Positions 49,641-60,099 of a stretch of 64,000 bases of DNA are shown one piece after another. The stretch is taken from the NCBI GenBank assembly GCA_005406025.1, contig BGZK01000014.1:1116001-1180000 (forward strand), in the 5' to 3' direction. The notes beneath the pieces are model-generated. The model searched no databases and had not been told where the DNA came from. It saw only the letters and a program-made list of their open reading frames with translations. The position numbers and the translations under genes are program-made. The DNA comes from Eumeta japonica (lineage: Eukaryota > Arthropoda > Insecta > Lepidoptera > Psychidae). How positions within the stretch are numbered: position 1 is the stretch's first letter; the number at the start of each line of letters is the position of its first letter.

Positions 49641-50049
49641 TTTAAAAAAAGGAGCGGTGTTAGAGTGGGCGGTGAGGATTGAGAGAGAGGACGAGAGGAA
49701 GATGTGATATGAGAGGGTGAAGTAGAGCGAAAGCGAAAGGAAGAGACAGTGGCAATAATCCCATTTTAACTATATAATCATTAATAATAATAATGGTTTA
49801 ATTATAACAAAATTATACTAAATTAAGACAAACGGTAGGGTTTTCACACTGCGTCTTTTGTCACCACTAGATACTCTTATACAAATGTGACGCTTTGTGA
49901 TGATATTTGGTTTTCGTAACTCAAGTACGCATTAACCGTTGGACGGCTTTACATGAAATTTATCAGACAGATAAAATATTTTTTTATTAGACGCATGAAC
50001 TTACATCGATACATCTCACTGTACGTTCCTGTGCAGTAAGTTAAAAGAA

Positions 50050-50180
50050 GTCGGACTCGATGTCGAAAGCGGGATCGCTAAAGAAGAGGCGCAGGATTAG
50101 AATTGAGAACAAAACCGAAGCGGAACTGACTGTGAAATCAGAACTTAAATCGAAAACAGGGTCGGAGTGGTATCAACGAC
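50050..50180 (+). repeat. Quasi-periodic segment
   Basis: Irregular 'gtcggactcgatgtcgaaag', 'gggatcgct', 'aaaccgaagcgg' motifs, as at 4195-4420. Confidence 0.45.
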
Positions 50181-50270
50181 AGTAAGGTCACTCAAAATTA
50201 GGGATTAATTATTTGTCCACCGTCTTAGAGTAGTAAGGTCGAAAATTCGCCGGTTTGGCCGATGTGATAC

Positions 50271-50287
50271 CTCTCTCTCTCTCTCTC
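50271..50287 (+). repeat. (CT)n microsatellite
   Basis: About eight CT dinucleotides in a row. Confidence 0.9.
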
Positions 50288-50289
50288 AC

Positions 50290-51215
50290 AAAATATGGAC
50301 ATGAAGTAACAGCTTTCGCTGTTTTGTTTTATCCTGTGAGTGAGAGCTGCAGTGGCTCATTCCCCTCTCCATCGTCCCACTTCCCTCCATTTCCTTTAGG
50401 ATTGCAAGTGCCCATTGGCGATGATGACCTCTTACTCTTTGGGGGTTCACGAGAGTTCGTTAGTTTTTTTGTCCCAAGAAAATGCTATTGAAAATGCGGG
50501 CGGAACCGCGGCTACAATTTAGCTATGAAGCGTATTAAAATTTATGAAAGTCGAAGTGAACATTTTAAGCGTATAGTCCTTGCATATTCTTTTATACGAG
50601 CCAATTCAAGTATTTAGATCTTAATAATTGAGCATAATAGTTATAAACATTAAGCTATTTTTGTTTATACAAATTTAAGAACCAAAAAACCAAAATGTAT
50701 GCTGTAACAATATACCGAGAAATCAAGTGCAGTTTAAAAAATTAAAGATAAAATAATGTCTTTATGCTGGTAAAATTAAGGCAGCATGCCATTAAAAAAT
50801 AAAGTACTTTAAAAAAATACATTTAAATTTATTCAAGCTCCTGACCCCTTCGTGGTCGAGGAAAATTTGAACGTGCCCCTTTTCTGTAGGTACTATGTTG
50901 TTAATATAAATAGATGTGCAAAAATAAACGAAAAGTTTTCCTGAATTGAGTTTAGTTAAAGGGCCCTATTTTCATAAGTTATCTTGGAACATTAAACGGG
51001 CCTTTTTGTAAAATACATCTTTTAAAATACTTCGAGGTACCTTTATGTAATTATATTACGTTTCATCGTATGATGCAAAGTTTTTGTTTATAAATTTTGC
51101 TCAAACATAAAGAAATACAAATTATATTCAAGCAGCATGCATATAAGCAGCTGTATGAACATTTAAAATAAGCTTCGAGTAATGAACGCGACGCAATAGT
51201 CTTAATTGCGAAATC
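50290..51215. other. Non-coding DNA
   Basis: No gene or clear repeat was recognised. Confidence 0.4.
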
Positions 51216-51219
51216 CTGT

Positions 51220-51690
51220 AAGGTTCTAAAAACCGGACAAGTGCTCGTCGGAATCGCTCACCGAGGATTCCGTACCGCCGTATGATGTAATTGTGTTATG
51301 TACTTTAGTGTTTCTTTTATTCGTCTCGGAATTCTTAGTGTGAGATCCACTCATACTTGGCCGGCTTTTATTATTTTGTTTTGTATACCTAGAGTTTGAG
51401 CTACAATCAGTACAAATTTAAGGCTTTTTTGCCGTTTTGGCGATTGACCTACAATACATAAACATTTAAAAAATGTTTCTTGTATGGGGATTCTTTGATT
51501 TTTTAATTAGTCTTATTTGTTAAGATTTCCGCTATAATAACACAAATTCGGCAAAAATTTTGACTTTCTAGCTGTTGCCGTTCAAAAGATAACGTCCTTT
51601 AAAGTTAGGACAGGCAGACGGATAGACGACGTAATCTTAATGTAAAGTATGGTTCGCACAGGTTGGATACGGAACTCTAAAAACTTCAAG
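51220..51690 (+). repeat. Full-length copy of the lepidopteran 'accgg.caagtgc' repeat
   Basis: It begins taaggttctaaaaaccggac followed by aagtgctcgtcggaatcgct and gaggattccgtacc. The interior has 'tttgccgttttggcg', 'tatggggattc' and 'ctagctgttgccgttcaaaa', and the end reads caggcagacggatagacg ... tacggaactctaaaaa. The ends are imperfectly complementary (ggttc.aaaa / ttc.gt). I recognise this order from a family very common in Lepidoptera. Confidence 0.75.
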
Positions 51691-51994
51691 ATTTTCTCGC
51701 TGAGTAAGAAACTTTGTGCCTTTTTCACGTTCTCTTTGCTTTCCATTGCCCATTTCTAAACAAGTACTTACGTATTTCATTGTTATGTGACGCGACTAAA
51801 TATGCATGATATTTACGTAGATAGATAAAGTCTTACGCCAGAAATTACTTTGGTAGTTATAATTAACAATGGTAATTCGGTAAACTGCTGGTAAATTTGA
51901 ATTTAACGAGTTTGATAAATTATCATTATGTATAGTTATGATAAGTTTGTTTAGGTTTTTATCACTACACTGCTGAGAAATACTTTCCCACGAC

Positions 51995-52325
51995 CTTTTT
52001 AGGGTTGTGGGAACAAGAAACCCTTATAGTTTCGCCATACTCGTCCGTCCATCTGTTTCTCTGTCTGCGGCTTAGTTCAGACCTTATTAGTACTAGAAAG
52101 CTGTAATTTGGCATGATTATACGTATTGATTGGGTTGACAAAGTGGTAGAATAAAATCTTTAAAAAAATTTTTAGGGTACTTCGTAAAGCAGAGATGGAT
52201 TTTTTCTCGTATATCCCATAGTGTGGGGTATCGTTGAATAGTTCATTCAAAATCAATACGGATCTGTGGAAACCATTTTTTGATTTAAGGATCTGTTTGC
52301 TAAATATTAACCTTTAAAATGTTAA
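51995..52325 (+). repeat. Lepidopteran 'gtttcgccatactcgtccg' repeat
   Basis: Contains tagtttcgccatactcgtcc, 'tgtctgcggctt', 'agaaagctgtaatttggcat', 'ttttagggtac' and 'catagtgtggggtatcgttg' in the order typical of an abundant lepidopteran dispersed repeat. Copy is diverged. Confidence 0.7.
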
Positions 52326-52739
52326 TCTTTGTTAGAGTTAGTGCTCCCCCCCTCGCCCCAAGAAAATATTTATTCTTGGATATTTGAAAAAAATCCCTGC
52401 AGTAATACATATATAACAAAGTTAAATTGAAATTTATCCCAGCTTTACTAGTTAACGAGTAACAGTCCACCAACTTATAAAGTATACTTGGAGAAGTAAA
52501 AGATAAAATTCGTACAAACTTCGTTGTAAATTACTTTAATAACGTTGATGGTCGTGTGGTGTAGAAGAAAACGAGTTCATCAATAATGTAAAATTATGAA
52601 AATATAAAATCATAACATTCTTGACATCCGTCCTATGAGCTCGTTTTGAAACGGTATTAGCCGTCAAACCGTAAATTCAATTAATAGGTTCACATTATAA
52701 AAAAACCCCTTTCTACGTCCTCATATTTTGACGTGCAGT

Positions 52740-52890
52740 TAACTCTCCACATCGCGGGCTAACGGCCGCCTGTGACCGCCGTCACCATAGCGGTGACATG
52801 GGCGTGGCCGGTAGCTTGGCACTAGTGATCAAAACTCGCCGCTCGGTCGCGACGTGACCCGGCCATCACCGTTGGGGTGCAAGTGAGTTG
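52740..52890. other. GC-rich island
   Basis: CG-rich segment with 'gtcaccatagcggtgac' (an imperfect palindrome) and 'gctcggtcgcgacgtgaccc'. No open exon. It immediately precedes the minisatellite-like region. Confidence 0.5.
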
Positions 52891-52904
52891 ACGGACGTAA
52901 ATAC

Positions 52905-53235
52905 GTGCTGCGTCTAAGTAACTCGTTGAATATAGTATATTAACAAATATAAGTAATTCGGCGATTGTAGACAATTCGACAGGTCTTCGAAGTACTACGA
53001 AGGTACCAGCAACTAGACTAGTAACTCACGATCGCAACTCGATGCGTCTAAGGAATTCGACGAATGTAAGAAACTCGATACGTGTAACTCGGCGAGTATA
53101 AGCAAAGTCATGGATCTAGAATCTGCCGGTGAATATAAATAATCCGGCGAGTACGAGTACCTCGACAGATCTAAGTAAGTCGATCAACTTACTTAGATTG
53201 AATAATTATTCGACGGGTATTTACAATAATTCGGT
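52905..53235 (+). repeat. Irregular minisatellite, unit about 18-20 nt
   Basis: Diverged copies of an 'aactcgacgagtgtaagt' theme recur about 15 times (for example gtaactcgttgaatatagt, aattcgacgaatgtaagaaa, ctcgatacgtgtaactcggc, gagtataagcaa). Spacing is variable. A perfect 12-bp palindrome (atctaagtaagt / acttacttagat, 53169-53180 and 53187-53198) lies near its end. Confidence 0.65.
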
Positions 53236-53979
53236 GTCAATTTTTAGAAACGACGCTTGAAAAGCTTATAATAAATTACGGCGTGACGAAACCCCGCGTT
53301 CGTGAACAAAGCGGTGCGCGCTTGACCGGATTAGATAGCTTCAACGTGTTTTTCATGAATAAAACTCGGGAGATGCAGGCGCTGATACAAAATGACTTTC
53401 CGCTTAAAATTCAATTTATTTCGCGGGTAACATGGTTATTGGGCTCCTATGCGCGCAGGCGGCGTATACGCAAAGTCGTGCCGTGCCCTTTGTGCGCCGG
53501 TTTATTCTAAATTGCTGTCATAATTCGCCATGAATACGCAAATACGTGCTTGAAAACGGCCAGTATATTATGTTAATGTTCACATGTTAGTCTTTATTTT
53601 ATGATAACTTATGTATCCGCCACATTTTAAATCTCCACTTGTGTTTTCATTCGTAATCAAACCGGTGATTGTTCAACCACTAGGTGTAAACGTTGAAATA
53701 CACTCGTGCAAATTTTTACTGGAGTTCGATAGAAAACACAGTCTTGTAAGTGATTGAAGACGATATAGGCTTAATAAAATCTGTTTAGGATTGGTGAAAT
53801 AATAATAATAACAAGTGATGATATTAACTCACGCTGATTTCCCAGAAGGGTAGGCAGAGGCTAGATTTCCACATGGTACGACCTTTGCATATTTCTTTCG
53901 CCTCACTGACATCTATCAATCTTTTCATGCAAGCTCGTCGGTTTCGGGAGCTCAAAATTTGGCCCTTTTCAATACGTTT

Positions 53980-54300
53980 TTATGAGCTTCACTTGTATGT
54001 TTGTGAGTTTGTGGGTTTGTGAGATTGTGAGCTTGTTTGTTTGTAACCGACTCCTTTAGACTCCATTTTGTCCCACTTTGAACGACAGATTTAATTCAAA
54101 CTTTGTACACTTATCGAGAATCGGTGACAATACAATAATTTGATAAGTTTATCTCATTATCCTGATCAGGATCGCCAGGATCGAATAATTTCGTCACGTA
54201 TCGTCTGCGTGAGAGCAAGTGGCTTATTACTGTTACTAAATTCTATTACTTAATTATAAGAAACCTTAGAAAAACATTGTAACAATTAATCGAACGAAAA
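53980..54300 (+). repeat. 'gtgggtttgtgag...accgactcc' dispersed repeat
   Basis: A gt-rich start (gtttgtgagtttgtgggtttg), then 'gtaaccgactcctttagact', 'actttgtacacttatcgag' and 'gtatcgtctgcgtgagagc'. It leads directly into the 54.3 kb hairpin element, and the two may be one composite unit. Confidence 0.5.
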
Positions 54301-54308
54301 AGTAAAAA

Positions 54309-54623
54309 ATAAATATAGTTTAAAAAACTGAAAAACACGTTTTTAAAGCACATCAAACTAAAAAGTGAAAAACAATTCTTAATATAACCTGAAAAAAATA
54401 ATGAACAATGGCTAAAAATACTAGTATTATTGTGGAAAAAGCGTGGGTTGCTCTATATACGAAAAATGTGGTACAAAGCGCCCCACGCTTTTACCACAAT
54501 AATACTAGTATTGTTCGTCATTATTCATTATTTTTTTCAGTGTATATTAAGAATTATTTTTCACTTTTTGGTTTGATGTGCTTTAAATGCGTGTTTTTTA
54601 GTTCTTTTAAACTATATTTTTTT
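54309..54623. mobile_element. Long hairpin (foldback MITE) with about 140-bp arms and a short loop
   Basis: The left arm (54309-54447) and the reverse complement of the right arm (54482-54623) match closely over their whole length. Shared blocks include aaatatagtttaaaa, gcacatcaaac-aaaaagtg, aattcttaatata, ctgaaaaaaataatgaa, atactagtattattgtgg and aaaagcgtggg. The loop is only about 34 bp. One arm recurs at about 29325-29413. No protein is encoded. If transcribed it would give a long double-stranded RNA. Confidence 0.85.
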
Positions 54624-54911
54624 ATACACCACTAATATGGTCCGCATAGGATTTTCTAGGGCGACCCTTGCCGACCTTTCCATCACAGACATTCGCTCTA
54701 TAAATTTGTATTGTCAGTGTACTTTCATTCATCCTTTCCAGAATATTGGTGAACATATTTTATTGGTAAAATTATGTCTAATTAAAAATGGTTACCGAAA
54801 TTATTGCCCTATTGCCGTTGACTAAGTAATTTATTGTGAATCCTAGTAATAAAATGCTACTACAAAAATATTCACAGACAAGGATGTTTACAATGATACG
54901 GTTGTCTGGAT

Positions 54912-55200
54912 GGTGTAGAGCGGTGGTACTCAGTGGTGAAAAATGTTGCTTTGAAGTATGAGTTACAGGATTCGATCTCGACCAAGAGCGAACGAACCGA
55001 TGTGTTTTTAACTTAATACAATTCAAACCACTCGCTGTTTGCGTCGGAGGCGCGCTAGGCCTACGCCCCGGCCGTCGTTTCACGTCGACGACGACGGTTG
55101 TTAGTTCGCGATCCGTATAGGGCCAGCGTAGAGGTCTAGTACCCGAGCTCTTCACTCGGAATATAACGAGTGTGCCGTACGTCTTGGCAGTCGGTGATTA
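54912..55200 (+). mobile_element. tRNA-derived SINE
   Basis: A-box-like ggtggtactcagtggtga (54922-54939) and B box ggattcgatctcg (54968-54980) with normal spacing. A GC-rich body with 'cgtcgacgacgacggttgtt' follows. Confidence 0.65.
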
Positions 55201-55624
55201 AAACCAGTTCCGATAACGTTTTTTTATATTTCTACACAACATAGAGTACATACGCAACTGTTACCGACACACCATTAGTTTAAAATGAAACAAAAGGGAA
55301 AATTTGCTTCTTCCGCCTTGGTTTTCGCAGGCGATCTTAAAGCTTTTCAAAATTAAATTATGCGCTTAATTAGATACATTACAGTTTAATAATCCCGTTA
55401 GGAGAGGGGCCCGGCCCGCGCAGCGCTTTCTAATATTGTGACTAAGAAGCTGTGATAGGACTGAGAGCGTTCAATTAAGATCTTGATTAAAATTTTAATT
55501 AAATTTCGCGCCACCTTTTCGCAAGTTTTTTACGTGAATTTCGTTACGTCACACGCATAAATCAACATAATGACCAGGTTGTAATATACATATAGGTGAT
55601 TACCGATTAATCCCGAATTAAGAA

Positions 55625-55778
55625 ATCTCCTCAAACCAGAGGTGGAAACGTCGTCCACGGCGAGTGAACATTTTAGGAATATTAATTAACAATCACGTTG
55701 ACGGGGCACACTGGCGGCCGTCGAACCCAGACCCTTCCGCGCGCGTCTCACCCTCTACGCCATACACCACTCAGAAGT
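55625..55778 (-). mobile_element. tRNA-derived SINE, minus strand
   Basis: On the minus strand: A box tggcgtagagg and B box gggttcgacggcc, followed by a body with 'cgtggacgacgtttcca'. The strand is opposite to the neighbouring 54912 copy. Confidence 0.55.
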
Positions 55779-55779
55779 T

Positions 55780-58580
55780 ATTTCAAGGTGCAGTTTCCGT
55801 AGTCGATCTCTATATTTCTTTTCACGGTTGAAGCCAGGGATCACTGCTGTCAATTGGCACACGAATTAGAAAGGTGCTCGTTACAGGCTTGCGAGCCCGC
55901 GTTGAAGCATCCTGCGCCGTGAGTCTTAGCCTTTACTCAGTTTCTCTAATCTATGGGATTAGTTAAGCTAAAATTCCTCATTTTTGTAAGTAATAATTAT
56001 ATAATTTTATTAATATATTTTCGTATGTAATAATTATAATAATATAATTTTATATGATTCCATATTTTTGTATGAGCGTTATACAAGTATTAAAGGGCTA
56101 GAAAATGCTTTATTATAAGTATGTTTTACACAAAAATTCACAGTCGAGAAAACGATTAAAGAATCGGAATAACCTCGAAAGTGCGGAAGATGTGCTACTG
56201 AGATTTTTAAAACGTCTGCTCAGCGTGACCATTACGACTCGCTTTTAACAGCGGCTGTTATTTAAATAAGCTTACGACCGTTGGAAGGCCATGACCGGTG
56301 AATAATCTGTACGCTATGCGGGAACTCAATATTTGTCTTCTTTCGAAGAAAAACTCTAGAAAAACATTCTTTCACATTAACGAAATGCCGCAGAAACTAT
56401 CAAAAACGGCACCGATCGTATACGGATAGGTAGGTAGGGGGTAATTTATGTGCGGGCGCGCGGATCGCCATCGACAGGGGGATGGTTTATCGCGCCGTGA
56501 CGTCACGGCTGCCGGTTTACGGCGCCGTTAAATGCACTTATAGTATATTAACGTTACAGGGAGAGAATAAAACATACTGTACATCGCGGCTTTACCTCTG
56601 AAAATACATTTCGAACAAAAATAGTCCTACAATTTTTTTAATTTTTATTATGACAAAGGCGTTCAAACATATGGCTGTTTGTAGTTCTAAGAACCAATAT
56701 AGCGCTATTGCAACTTACATCCCTTATGGATCACTTTAAGTAAACATCCTTTTCAGAAAATTAACTTTCCTGCTTTGTTAGTCAGATTAGCTTATTTGTA
56801 TGGAAAGCATTTGTTATATATCAAAGAAAATAATTTCATCTCATTTATTATGAAAGTACAGTGATATTTATTATAATGTGAAATTACAGTGATTTGGATT
56901 TATGTGTAAAATTAAATAAAGACAACAGATTTCTTATTTTTATTTTCCTAATTTATTTGTAATCCTCAACCTTATCTATTTATTGCATTCGTGTCGGTAG
57001 ACATCATAAGGTATTGTTCTGAGTGCGAAAGGATAATATCCTTCAAGTGGGGCAATATAATACAAACGTGCCTGCAAATCATTTAAAATTCGCCTGTGAT
57101 TTCGTTTTGAGATCCCTCTCCCCCGTTGCGTCGTTCAGGGCTGTTCCAAAAATCGTCCCGGCGCCCTGTTACCGTGGACTTTCCGTTTCTGTAGCTTTAA
57201 AAAAAGATCTCAAAGCGCGATTCCCTTGTGCCGCGTTTCCTGTTTTGTCACGCCTCCAAATAATAAAGATGTGCGCACACCGCGAGCTAAGTTACAGCGT
57301 AGCTTCGTCGGTTTTGAAATCGATTTGAAATCCATTCCAAAATTTAGTTTAGGTGTATTATATAAAAGATTTTCCTTTTTATCGTAATCTTGGTAGCCAT
57401 GGTTTAAAGTTATAAATAATATACCGGAAAATTTAAACATGAATTAGTGTAAAGTGGGATGCTAGAAATCTAATTCGAAATACTATTTTCATCTTTTCTT
57501 TTTCATTCTTAAACATAACTGCAGAATTATTCACGTTCAACATGTTCCTCAGCCTTTCCTGCACTTTAATATTATCATGATAAAAGAATAGGTGAATAAA
57601 TCTCCATCCAAATAAATGGCCGAATAGGGATCTACCGTGTACACCGAAAATGTGAACGCGTTTTGTCTGCAAAATTGCAGAATGGTTATTCTAAACTATT
57701 CTAGATATTGTTATTTATTGGTTTGTTTATAGTTTATATGAAAGACGACGTTTATGATCCTGTCTATAAATAAAGACGTATTTATGCTGTTGTTTACATA
57801 AATAGACATAGAACTTTGAACGTTGGAGTCGATCTACCCTTAGCGACCGGTACGATAAAAAGTGAAGTATGGTCACTGATAATTGCTATATTGGTTCCGT
57901 AGTGCGATTACATCTTGCCGTGGAAGGCCGGCCCTCCGAGAATCAGCAGCAGACGGAGATTCCTCTTCGAAAGGGGAGTAAAGTGCGCCGCCTCTAATAT
58001 GCGAGGGTTACTGCCGTATTATAGATTTTGTTTTTACAATGCTTCTGGGAAAAAACACGTATCCTTCAAACACTGTATTTTAGTTTTATTTCCGGTTTCC
58101 TTATTAATTTTAGATCAATTCTTCGTAGCAACGTAGTTTATCTCATTAGATTCTTTTGTTTGTGCAATATAACCAATAAGCAATTATGAAAATGGAATTA
58201 GTTATTAACATAAAAGTGCAATATGGAATTCAATAATCGTCCTTAATTGAAGACATAATATACGCAAAAATCACATTGATTTTCTTTTTAATCGAACGTA
58301 ACTGCTATCCGATTAGTATACTTGTCAATGAATAAACTCGATAACGATTATGTCTTAAATATAACTATCGTTGAAGATGTGTTTCGCTGCCTCTGTATTC
58401 GTACTAGGTTAATCAATCTAAGTTAAATTCAACTTTTAAGCCAAAGAAATGCACACGTTTTAAAAGGAGCTGGCTTGATGATAAGATAAAAATTGAGCTT
58501 AGCTTCAGATATCGCCTCCAAAAAAGTATAGAAATCATATCATGTAATGAAGATGTGCGAAAGTCTGTTTTAGGGGTTAG
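55780..58580. other. Non-coding DNA with a GC-rich CRE-containing patch
   Basis: AT-rich apart from about 56440-56530, where a perfect CRE lies in a CG-rich context. A minus-strand open frame at 57433-57672 is discussed as a possible transposase fragment. No exon seen. Confidence 0.45.
56498..56505. promoter_or_regulatory. CRE octamer (tgacgtca)
   Basis: A perfect ATF/CREB site inside a larger palindrome, ccgtgacgtcacgg (56495-56508). Function is inferred from the motif only. Confidence 0.45.
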
Positions 58581-58582
58581 TC

Positions 58583-58890
58583 TCTATATCTATGCATATA
58601 AAAGAACTGAGTGTCTTTCTGTCCGTTTGTCGTCGTTAATCTTCGAAACGGCTGAACGGATTTTAATTAAATTTATGGATCTAGATAGTCTTTTAAAATA
58701 CGACGTAGGATATTATTTATCAATAAAAAAGTGTTTAAATACGGGACGGGTCCAAATGAGTACCAAGCTCGACGTTGGAACCGGCTTTGGAACAAAGAGT
58801 GGAACCAGGATCGAAATTGGGATTGTATCTGAAAATAGTCATTGCTAAATTTTAAATTAGGTTCAACGGAGCGGGTGTGAAACTGCTAGT
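58583..58890 (+). mobile_element. Helitron-like non-autonomous element
   Basis: It starts tctatatctatgcatataaa. It has 'cttctgtccgtttgtcgtcg'-type and 'aaacggctgaacggatttt' modules, then a GGGAYNG-rich quasi-periodic part, and ends ggagcgggtgtgaaactgctag|t. The architecture is the same as at 29963-30380. The expected host A before the 5' TC is not preserved. Confidence 0.5.
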
Positions 58891-59064
58891 GTAGTAATAC
58901 CCTTTGTCACCCTTTAGGCGGCGGTTGAAATAAAAGAAGATAAACAAGGGACTATAGGTCTTTTATAAATCAAAGCGCGCCCGGCACGGTGCCGTTATTA
59001 AATACAAGTCTATAAGCAAAACAAATTATGCCATCCCTTGTTGGGCCCCTGGGAGTGATTAAAG

Positions 59065-59090
59065 TGTGACGTCATTTCCGTGACGTCACA
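59065..59090. promoter_or_regulatory. Inverted pair of CRE octamers
   Basis: Two perfect tgacgtca sites sit in exact 10-bp inverted arms (tgtgacgtca, 6-nt spacer, tgacgtcaca). Two ATF/CREB-type dimers could bind side by side. Function inferred from motif. Confidence 0.5.
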
Positions 59091-60021
59091 ATCCATCTTA
59101 ATAACATCGCTCAGCGGTAATGTACACCGATTAGAGAGCTGTGCCCCGAAGATAAAGGATGTAATACTTACCGGTTCAATTTGTGCAGTCCCTTGCAGAA
59201 CTCAAAAGTCTCGGCGCAGTGGCAAAGATTATGATTTAATGCTTTCCTTTTACACATTTAGTGAAAAATCTTTTGAAGAGATTTGCGGTAATTTCTTAAT
59301 AATTGTCGTACAATGTCAATTTCTTAAGCATCAATGTACTAAAAAGTACTTTTGCGGTCATTTACGATGTAAAGTTTTTTTAAAAGTCATTAAACAGTAT
59401 GTTTATAAAAGGTGATTAAACAATAAAATATTTTTTGAATAATATGTACTGCCAAAACAAAAATTGTTCTAAAATTAAATATCTTGCTAAAATGGTCGGT
59501 ATTGATATCTGTAAAAACTGTTAAAGTGCACCATCACCACGGACGAAAACGCCAGCATACAACAGGCTAAACTCACCGGTGATTGTTGCACTTTACTGTG
59601 CGTTTTTGCGTAACCTTAAATATCCATAGATGTAACCAGCTCGAATTCTTACCGGCTCGTTTAATTTGGTAATTGTTGTGTTCGTTGTGGGCGTGTATGG
59701 TGAAATCAGGAAGAGCTGTCCTCGAGGAAAAAGTGTTTTCCGAACGAGTGGTAAAGTGTAGGTTCACAAAACATTACCATGTTTTTCAATTATATTTAAT
59801 TATCTATGAAATAGAGATATTCGGGATTTTATCCGAGATGACCGTGCGACAGTTTCGAAACCGTTTCGCTGAATGACGTCGCAGTGCAGTTCGTTGCAAA
59901 ACCGATTTTCGGATGAGGCGGGCCCGCTCGGCCTTCAATCGATCGATGATCACCTATTGTGTTAAATATAATTTGGAGGGAGAGATTGCCAATTTCATCG
60001 CCGAGGTTTCCCATTAACCAG

Positions 60022-60029
60022 TGACGTCA
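60022..60029. promoter_or_regulatory. CRE octamer (tgacgtca) at the edge of a GC-rich island
   Basis: Perfect site in gtgacgtcac, followed by the CG-rich stretch cgccgccccgccgag at about 60053. Function inferred. Confidence 0.45.
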
Positions 60030-60099
60030 CAAACGAGGCCGTCAGCCACAGAGCGCCGCCCCGCCGAGAGCACTGCGACATTGTCCATCGACAGGAGTC

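Noticed and set aside
53169..53198. Transcription terminator hairpin
   Set aside because: The 12-bp palindrome lies in eukaryotic minisatellite-like DNA and lacks a T tract; intrinsic terminators do not apply.
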